64,000 nucleotides of DNA from an uncultured Clostridia bacterium (GTDB lineage Bacteria > Bacillota > Clostridia > Oscillospirales > Acutalibacteraceae). Numbering within the stretch: the stretch's first letter is position 1; each line of letters starts with the position of its first letter. The notes below the pieces were generated by a model that saw only the letters and a program-made list of their open reading frames with translations, had not been told where the DNA came from and made no database searches. A program made the translations under genes and the position numbers. The stretch lies in contig CANRAU010000007.1 in the NCBI GenBank assembly GCA_947628665.1, forward strand, positions 31,577 to 95,576. Direction: 5' to 3'. Positions 59,454-64,000 of the stretch are shown here, piece after piece.

Positions 59454-59531
59454 TCCCTCACCTCCTTATACGGTCATGTCCTATGCCCCGCAGAAAGGCA
59501 TTTGCGGTTAAACCCTTTTGCCTTTAAGCTT

Positions 59532-59547
59532 CTCGCATTTTTGCGAG
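59532..59547. promoter_or_regulatory. Operator-like palindrome O1
   Basis: CTCGCATTTTTGCGAG directly after the Cro-like stop codon. Confidence 0.65.
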
Positions 59548-59754
59548 TTAGCTGGCAAAAAAAATACGCGTAGTTTCTGAATCCGAAAGATTGAGCAATT
59601 TACAAATCTTTTCAGCCTGCCCTATGGAAAATGACTGCGAATTCTTTTTTTTCCTATACCAAGTGGCTTTATCGATATTGAGATGTTTGACCATATCGGA
59701 AACCGTAATATTTTGTTCGCGCATTTTTTCTTCTAACAACTGAATATTTGCCAT
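59548..59754 (-). CDS. Cro-like HTH regulator
   Basis: EKMREQNITVSDMVKHLNIDKATWYRKKKNSQSFSIGQAEKICKLLNL; RBS GGGAGGTG upstream of ATG 59754. Confidence 0.85.
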   Translation of the reverse strand: MANIQLLEEKMREQNITVSDMVKHLNIDKATWYRKKKNSQSFSIGQAEKICKLLNLSDSETTRIFFAS

Positions 59755-59775
59755 GATTTCACCTCCCTTGCCCAT

Positions 59776-59804
59776 ATATTACTCGCATAAATGCGAGTTG
59801 TCAA
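59776..59804 (-). promoter_or_regulatory. PR-type early promoter with operator O2 filling the spacer
   Basis: Minus strand TTGACA - ACTCGCATTTATGCGAG (17 bp) - TAATAT. Confidence 0.82.
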
Positions 59805-59810
59805 CCCTAA

Positions 59811-59828
59811 ATTTGCAAAAATGCGAAA
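59811..59828. promoter_or_regulatory. Operator-like site O3
   Basis: ATTTGCAAAAATGCGAAA. Confidence 0.6.
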
Positions 59829-59843
59829 AAATAAAATATAAGT

Positions 59844-59873
59844 GTTGCATTTTTGCAAATTTGGTGATAAACT
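59844..59873 (+). promoter_or_regulatory. Repressor promoter overlapping operator O4
   Basis: TTGCAT - 17 bp - TAAACT; O4 GTTGCATTTTTGCAAA (59844-59859) covers the -35. Confidence 0.65.
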
Positions 59874-59895
59874 AAAACTCACGAGGTGAATTGTA

Positions 59896-60375
59896 GTGGA
59901 AATTTATGAGAGAATTAAGGCCAGACGCAAGGAAATTGGAATGTCTGCTGAAACAGTTGCAGAAAAACTTGGCGTTTCTCCCGCGACAATCTATAGATAT
60001 GAAAACAATGATATAAAAAAATTTCCAACAGATATATTAGCTCCTTTGGCAGAGGTTCTTCGCACTACCCCCGCATATTTGCTTGGCGTTGAAAACAAGT
60101 CATCGGAATCCGCCGAACCCCCGTTCGCTCTATCCGAAAAGGAAAAGACCGTTGTGCTTGCCTACCGTGCGCATCCTGATATGCAAAATGCTGTAGACCG
60201 TCTGCTTGGTTGCACTGATGATTCGGAAGCCGGCGATCCTGATGACACGGTACAAGTTTATATGGCGGCACGCTCCAAAAACGGAGCGTATGAACCCGCT
60301 GGCTATCGCAGTATCAGCAAAGAACTGCTTGAAAAACTGCAAAATGCGCCCGAAGTCAAGGACGGCGAGATATAA
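59896..60375 (+). CDS. Phage repressor (XRE/CI-like)
   Basis: ERIKARRKEIGMSAETVAEKLGVSPATIYRYENNDIKKFPTDILAPLAEVL. Confidence 0.9.
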   Translation: MEIYERIKARRKEIGMSAETVAEKLGVSPATIYRYENNDIKKFPTDILAPLAEVLRTTPAYLLGVENKSSESAEPPFALSEKEKTVVLAYRAHPDMQNAVDRLLGCTDDSEAGDPDDTVQVYMAARSKNGAYEPAGYRSISKELLEKLQNAPEVKDGEI

Positions 60376-60392
60376 CCTTTAAATAAAAAATT

Positions 60393-60417
60393 CCCGTCAG
60401 TATATACTACTGACGGG
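60393..60417. other. Hairpin between repressor and ImmA/IrrE genes
   Basis: CCCGTCAGTA-tatac-TACTGACGGG without T-run. Confidence 0.6.
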
Positions 60418-61022
60418 TGATTGGATTGAATATTTACGGTGCATATAAAAATGTACGCAATTCCGTATGGAAATTTTTGATTGACTTTAAAATCTCGGCT
60501 CTGCCTGTAGATTTAAAACAAATCGCAAAGCAGGCAGATATTCAGATTTTGCAAAACGCGGATGTGCATATATTGATGCCGTCGCAGTCCGGCTGTTCCT
60601 TGTTCGGCGGAGGCAAATGGTTTATAGTGTATGACGACTCAGACAGTATCCAGCGTCGCCGTTTTACAATCGCGCATGAATTTGGTCATATATTTTTAGG
60701 TCATGAACTGAAAGATGGCTACCGTCACACGCGCACCTTTGCAGAGGACAAGCCGCAATATGAGACCGAAGCGGATATTTTTGCAAGCCGACTGCTCATG
60801 CCTGCGTGTGTGCTTTGGGGACTGAATTTGCACACCGCACAGGAAATTGCAGCGGTCTGCAACGTGAGCCTTACCGCAGCACAGATACGAGCCAAACGCA
60901 TGAAAGAACTCTACGCGCGAAATATGTTTGGCACGCATCCGCTTGAACGGCGCGTGATGGAACAGTTTAAACCATATATAATCAGTAAAAATCCCGAAGC
61001 GATCCGCTTCGGGGAAGAATAG
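60417..61022 (+). CDS. ImmA/IrrE-family metallopeptidase
   Basis: RRRFTIAHEFGHIFLGHEL (HExxH), ETEADIFASRLLMPA; start could alternatively be TTG 60426. Confidence 0.93.
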   Translation: MIGLNIYGAYKNVRNSVWKFLIDFKISALPVDLKQIAKQADIQILQNADVHILMPSQSGCSLFGGGKWFIVYDDSDSIQRRRFTIAHEFGHIFLGHELKDGYRHTRTFAEDKPQYETEADIFASRLLMPACVLWGLNLHTAQEIAAVCNVSLTAAQIRAKRMKELYARNMFGTHPLERRVMEQFKPYIISKNPEAIRFGEE

Positions 61023-61072
61023 AGGAGGATTTTATGTATTGTCAAAAATGTGGAAAAGAAGTGAGCGGAAAC
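60992..61072. repeat. 81-bp direct repeat, copy 1
   Basis: 80/81 identical to 61741-61821. Confidence 0.95.
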
Positions 61073-61714
61073 TACTGCTCAAATTGCGGAGCGGCTGTCG
61101 TCACCTTGCCTAACGACGCCATAGAGCAGACGGCGACGGAACCTATTACAACTTCTGCCCCCGATTTCCCTGTTAAAAAAGTCAGGTCCTCTAAGCCTCT
61201 ACATATAATCGGGATTATTCTTTCTATTCTCAATTTTTTTGCCACAGCTTATTTAATCTTTACTTCTGCATTATCATTTGATGTCGATTATGTCGACGTT
61301 ACGATATGGATAGCAGCTTGTTGCGCGCCATTTTCCCTCTCGGTACTCCTCGGTTCTGCTTTCCGAGGAAAAAGTAAAATTGTGTCATCTATTTTTTATA
61401 TGCTCTCCATCTTCCCCTCAATCTTTTTGTGCTGCATAAATGTTGCTTACACGGGGGACTTTCTTATATCTGCACTTCTCACGATTCCATTTGTTGTATG
61501 TGCTTGGATTTTTGGAAATCGCTGTGTACCCCAAAAAACTGCAAAGGTACAGATTTTAGCCTATGCTTTATTTGTCGCTTTGATTGGCGGTTTGGTTCTT
61601 TATCTATATAGCGGGGAAATTGCCCTCAATCATGCTGCAAGTGAATTGTTTGAAGGAATGGCCGAATACAGTTTTATGGATGAAGTCGAAACAGCAAAAA
61701 ATTTGTTTGAGTAA
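61034..61714 (+). CDS. Zinc-ribbon membrane protein (multi-TM)
   Basis: MYCQKCGKEVSGNYCSNCGAAV; at least four TM segments. Confidence 0.8.
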   Translation: MYCQKCGKEVSGNYCSNCGAAVVTLPNDAIEQTATEPITTSAPDFPVKKVRSSKPLHIIGIILSILNFFATAYLIFTSALSFDVDYVDVTIWIAACCAPFSLSVLLGSAFRGKSKIVSSIFYMLSIFPSIFLCCINVAYTGDFLISALLTIPFVVCAWIFGNRCVPQKTAKVQILAYALFVALIGGLVLYLYSGEIALNHAASELFEGMAEYSFMDEVETAKNLFE

Positions 61715-61740
61715 ACGGATTGGAAATATAAAATGATATT

Positions 61741-61821
61741 TCCCGAAGTGATCCGCTTCGGGGAAGAATAGAGGAGGATTTTATGTATTGTCAAAAATGT
61801 GGAAAAGAAGTGAGCGGAAAC
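61741..61821. repeat. 81-bp direct repeat, copy 2
   Basis: Contains the same hairpin, RBS and first 13 codons as copy 1. Confidence 0.95.
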
Positions 61822-62355
61822 GACACGCCCAAATCTGACCCCGCCCCCGCTGCGGCGGCAAGCAACGGTTCTGCGGAAAATGTTCCACCCGTCGAAAGCA
61901 CCGCTTCGACGGCGGACATCACCTCTACAGTCGGCGTTGATCCGACAAGCGACTCCGCCTCTACCAAAAGCTCCGATTTTAAAATTAAGATATTTTCCTA
62001 TATTATCGTTTTAATTCTCGTCTTTGGTATTTCTTTTGGCGTCGTTCATTTTCTGTTTGGCGGTAAGGAGGAAGAGGAACAACACCCGACTTTTATTGAT
62101 AATAAAGTTGCCGCTGAAATCGCCTTAGAGGATTATGTCAAGTATCCCGACACATTAGAACTCTCCTTCTACGAGGAAGATTGGCAGTTTGTAACAAATG
62201 ACAACAAGCGTGTAAAAATGGAAAGCACCTTTACTTGCCAAAATGCATTTGGCGTACCTGAACGGCATAGTTTCGTCTTAATCCTCACTTATTCTGATGA
62301 TTACGAAAATTTCACAATAAATGATTTGACTATCGACAAAGAGGAATACATATAA
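61783..62355 (+). CDS. Membrane protein with half zinc ribbon (single TM)
   Basis: MYCQKCGKEVSGND then Ser/Thr/Ala-rich linker, one TM, soluble C-terminal domain. Confidence 0.75.
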   Translation: MYCQKCGKEVSGNDTPKSDPAPAAAASNGSAENVPPVESTASTADITSTVGVDPTSDSASTKSSDFKIKIFSYIIVLILVFGISFGVVHFLFGGKEEEEQHPTFIDNKVAAEIALEDYVKYPDTLELSFYEEDWQFVTNDNKRVKMESTFTCQNAFGVPERHSFVLILTYSDDYENFTINDLTIDKEEYI

Positions 62356-62426
62356 TATATCTTTCAACGGAATTAGATGTGATGTACCTTTTTAATGAAA
62401 TGATTTTCTCAAAATAGGGTGATTTT

Positions 62427-63563
62427 ATGCCAAAAAAATCCAACACGCGCCGTGCCGACGGAAGAATCGCTGTACAGGTATATCTTGGACGGGTAAACGG
62501 AAAACGGCAATATAAAACCGTCTATGGGAAAACACAGAAAGAAGCCGATCAAAAGGCTACTGCTCTGAAAGCAAAATTGAATAAGGGACTGGATATATCC
62601 GGTGGAAATGATACTTTCGGCGCATGGTCTACGTTTTGGTTACAGTCTAAAAAAGTAAACGTTGTGCCTGAGCATTATCATCTTCTTGAAAGTCGGCTGG
62701 CTTTTTTTACCCAAAGAATATCACAACAAAAAATAACAAGCATTCGTCCTGTAGATTTGCAGCCCATGTTTGATGAATTGTCCATTTGTAACCCGCACAC
62801 AGGAAAGCCTTCCGCAAAGAAAACACTGCGTTCCTATCACCAAATTCTTGTTTCTGTATTTGATTATGCAATTGATAATCGGATAATAGACTTCAACCCA
62901 GCTGAGAGAATTCACTTGTTGAAAACTGCTCCGCAAAAAACGCGTCGTGCATTAACCAAAGAAGAACGAAGGCGTGTTGACGAATTCGAGCATAGAGGAA
63001 AAACAGCAATCATGCTTTTGATGTACTCCGGTCTGCGCCGTGGCGAGGCAACCGCGCTTCGTTGGTCTGATATTGATTTGGTCAACGGCACTATCACTGT
63101 TTCGAGATCATATAACTATAAAGCAAAGGCTTTTAAATCTCCAAAAAACGGAAAATCCCGATGCGTTTTTATACCTAATAAATTAGTTCAATATTTGAAA
63201 CAAATACCTCATAAAAGCGAAAATGATTTTGTTATCGTTTCCGCAAAAGGAACTATGATGTCTATTGACGCATGGGATCGCCTTTTGGAAAGCTATCTTT
63301 TTCAAATGAACTATAAGTATGGCGGATTTACTTGCGGCTTACACACAAATGAAAAAATACCAATGGTGATCGAACCGTTTGGTCTACATGACCTTCGCCA
63401 TACATTCTGCACGATGATGTATGAAGCTGGAATTGACGTGCTTGTTGCGCAGGAGCAAATGGGACATGCCGACCCGAAAACTACTTTAAATATTTATACA
63501 CATCTGCAAATGGAACATAAAGCAACAAATATTTCAAAATTGAACGATTATTTGTCTGAGTAA
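62427..63563 (+). CDS. int: Phage integrase (tyrosine recombinase)
   Basis: N-terminal AP2-like/arm-binding region; MYSGLRRGEATALRWSDI, HDLRHTFCTMMYEAGIDVLVAQEQMGHADPKTTLNIYTHL; adjacent to attR. Confidence 0.96.
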   Translation: MPKKSNTRRADGRIAVQVYLGRVNGKRQYKTVYGKTQKEADQKATALKAKLNKGLDISGGNDTFGAWSTFWLQSKKVNVVPEHYHLLESRLAFFTQRISQQKITSIRPVDLQPMFDELSICNPHTGKPSAKKTLRSYHQILVSVFDYAIDNRIIDFNPAERIHLLKTAPQKTRRALTKEERRRVDEFEHRGKTAIMLLMYSGLRRGEATALRWSDIDLVNGTITVSRSYNYKAKAFKSPKNGKSRCVFIPNKLVQYLKQIPHKSENDFVIVSAKGTMMSIDAWDRLLESYLFQMNYKYGGFTCGLHTNEKIPMVIEPFGLHDLRHTFCTMMYEAGIDVLVAQEQMGHADPKTTLNIYTHLQMEHKATNISKLNDYLSE

Positions 63564-63618
63564 ATGATAAAACGGAGCAAAAATCAGCTAACCAAAGCTG
63601 TTATTTTTTCCTCCATTT

Positions 63619-63652
63619 TTGACTTGTATTTGACTTGCATCTTTGACTCTTT
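63619..63652. promoter_or_regulatory. Candidate integrase arm-type sites (right arm)
   Basis: TTGACTTGTA (63619), TTGACTTGCA (63630), TTGACTCTTT (63643). Confidence 0.55.
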
Positions 63653-63707
63653 AAGTATAAAATTGGGCGAAATAGACTATTTTTTCAGATTTCCAAAAAG
63701 CAAAAAA

Positions 63708-63747
63708 GCCCCCGAAAGCCTTGTAAAACAAGCACTTTCGGGGGTTT
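63708..63747. terminator. Bidirectional intrinsic terminator at the integrase end
   Basis: GCCCCCGAAAGcCTTGtaaaaCAAGcaCTTTCGGGGGttt. Confidence 0.85.
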
Positions 63748-63748
63748 G

Positions 63749-63828
<80 letters not shown>

Positions 63829-64000
63829 ATATGGTGCGCACACTTGCTGTGTGCCTAAGTATAATACTATACTCTTTTGCGTTTGTCAAGCAAAATTTTA
63901 ATTTTTTCGTTTTATAAATTTTGAAGGTTGATTGTAAAATGAAATAGGACATATAGAAAAAGTCATAGCAGACGTGGTATAATTGAAGTTACCACACAAA

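Overview
The window is a chromosomal segment of a Firmicutes/Clostridia-type bacterium. Its left part (about 0-24.5 kb) is mostly housekeeping. It holds a cohesin-domain surface protein, a UvrD/PcrA-type helicase, an MFS transporter with a long C-terminal extension and an alpha/beta hydrolase. It also holds a purine cluster (purE-C-F-M-N, a methyltransferase, a stand-alone PurO-like IMP cyclohydrolase, the AICAR-transformylase part of PurH, purD, purL), a DUF1846 protein, pyrG, tRNA-Tyr and tRNA-Thr. From about 24.5 to 28 kb there is an island scar: an IS3-family element inserted in a fossil integrase-end of an older element, plus GNAT and ASCH genes. From 28004 to 63798 there is an apparently complete siphovirus-type prophage of about 35.7 kb, integrated in an initiator tRNA-fMet gene and bounded by exact 50-bp att repeats. 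Modules: a left-end moron cassette, lysis, tail, head, packaging, early/replication genes (HUH-like Rep, helicase-methyltransferase fusion, C5-methyltransferase, PAPS-reductase-like PP-loop protein), a divergent repressor/Cro switch, ImmA/IrrE, two zinc-ribbon membrane proteins and an integrase. The best candidates for undescribed biology are these. (i) A small plus-strand ncRNA transcription unit (promoter plus intrinsic terminator) opposing the early operon, in an OOP-like position. (ii) A self-contained moron cassette flanked by 36-bp hairpin repeats. (iii) An 81-bp direct repeat that gives two different lysogenic membrane cargos the same 5' end. (iv) A four-operator immunity region with one operator exactly inside the PR spacer. 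(v) Shared integrase arm-type sites in both att arms and in a fossil copy left of the prophage. All calls come from reading the sequence; no database search was possible.
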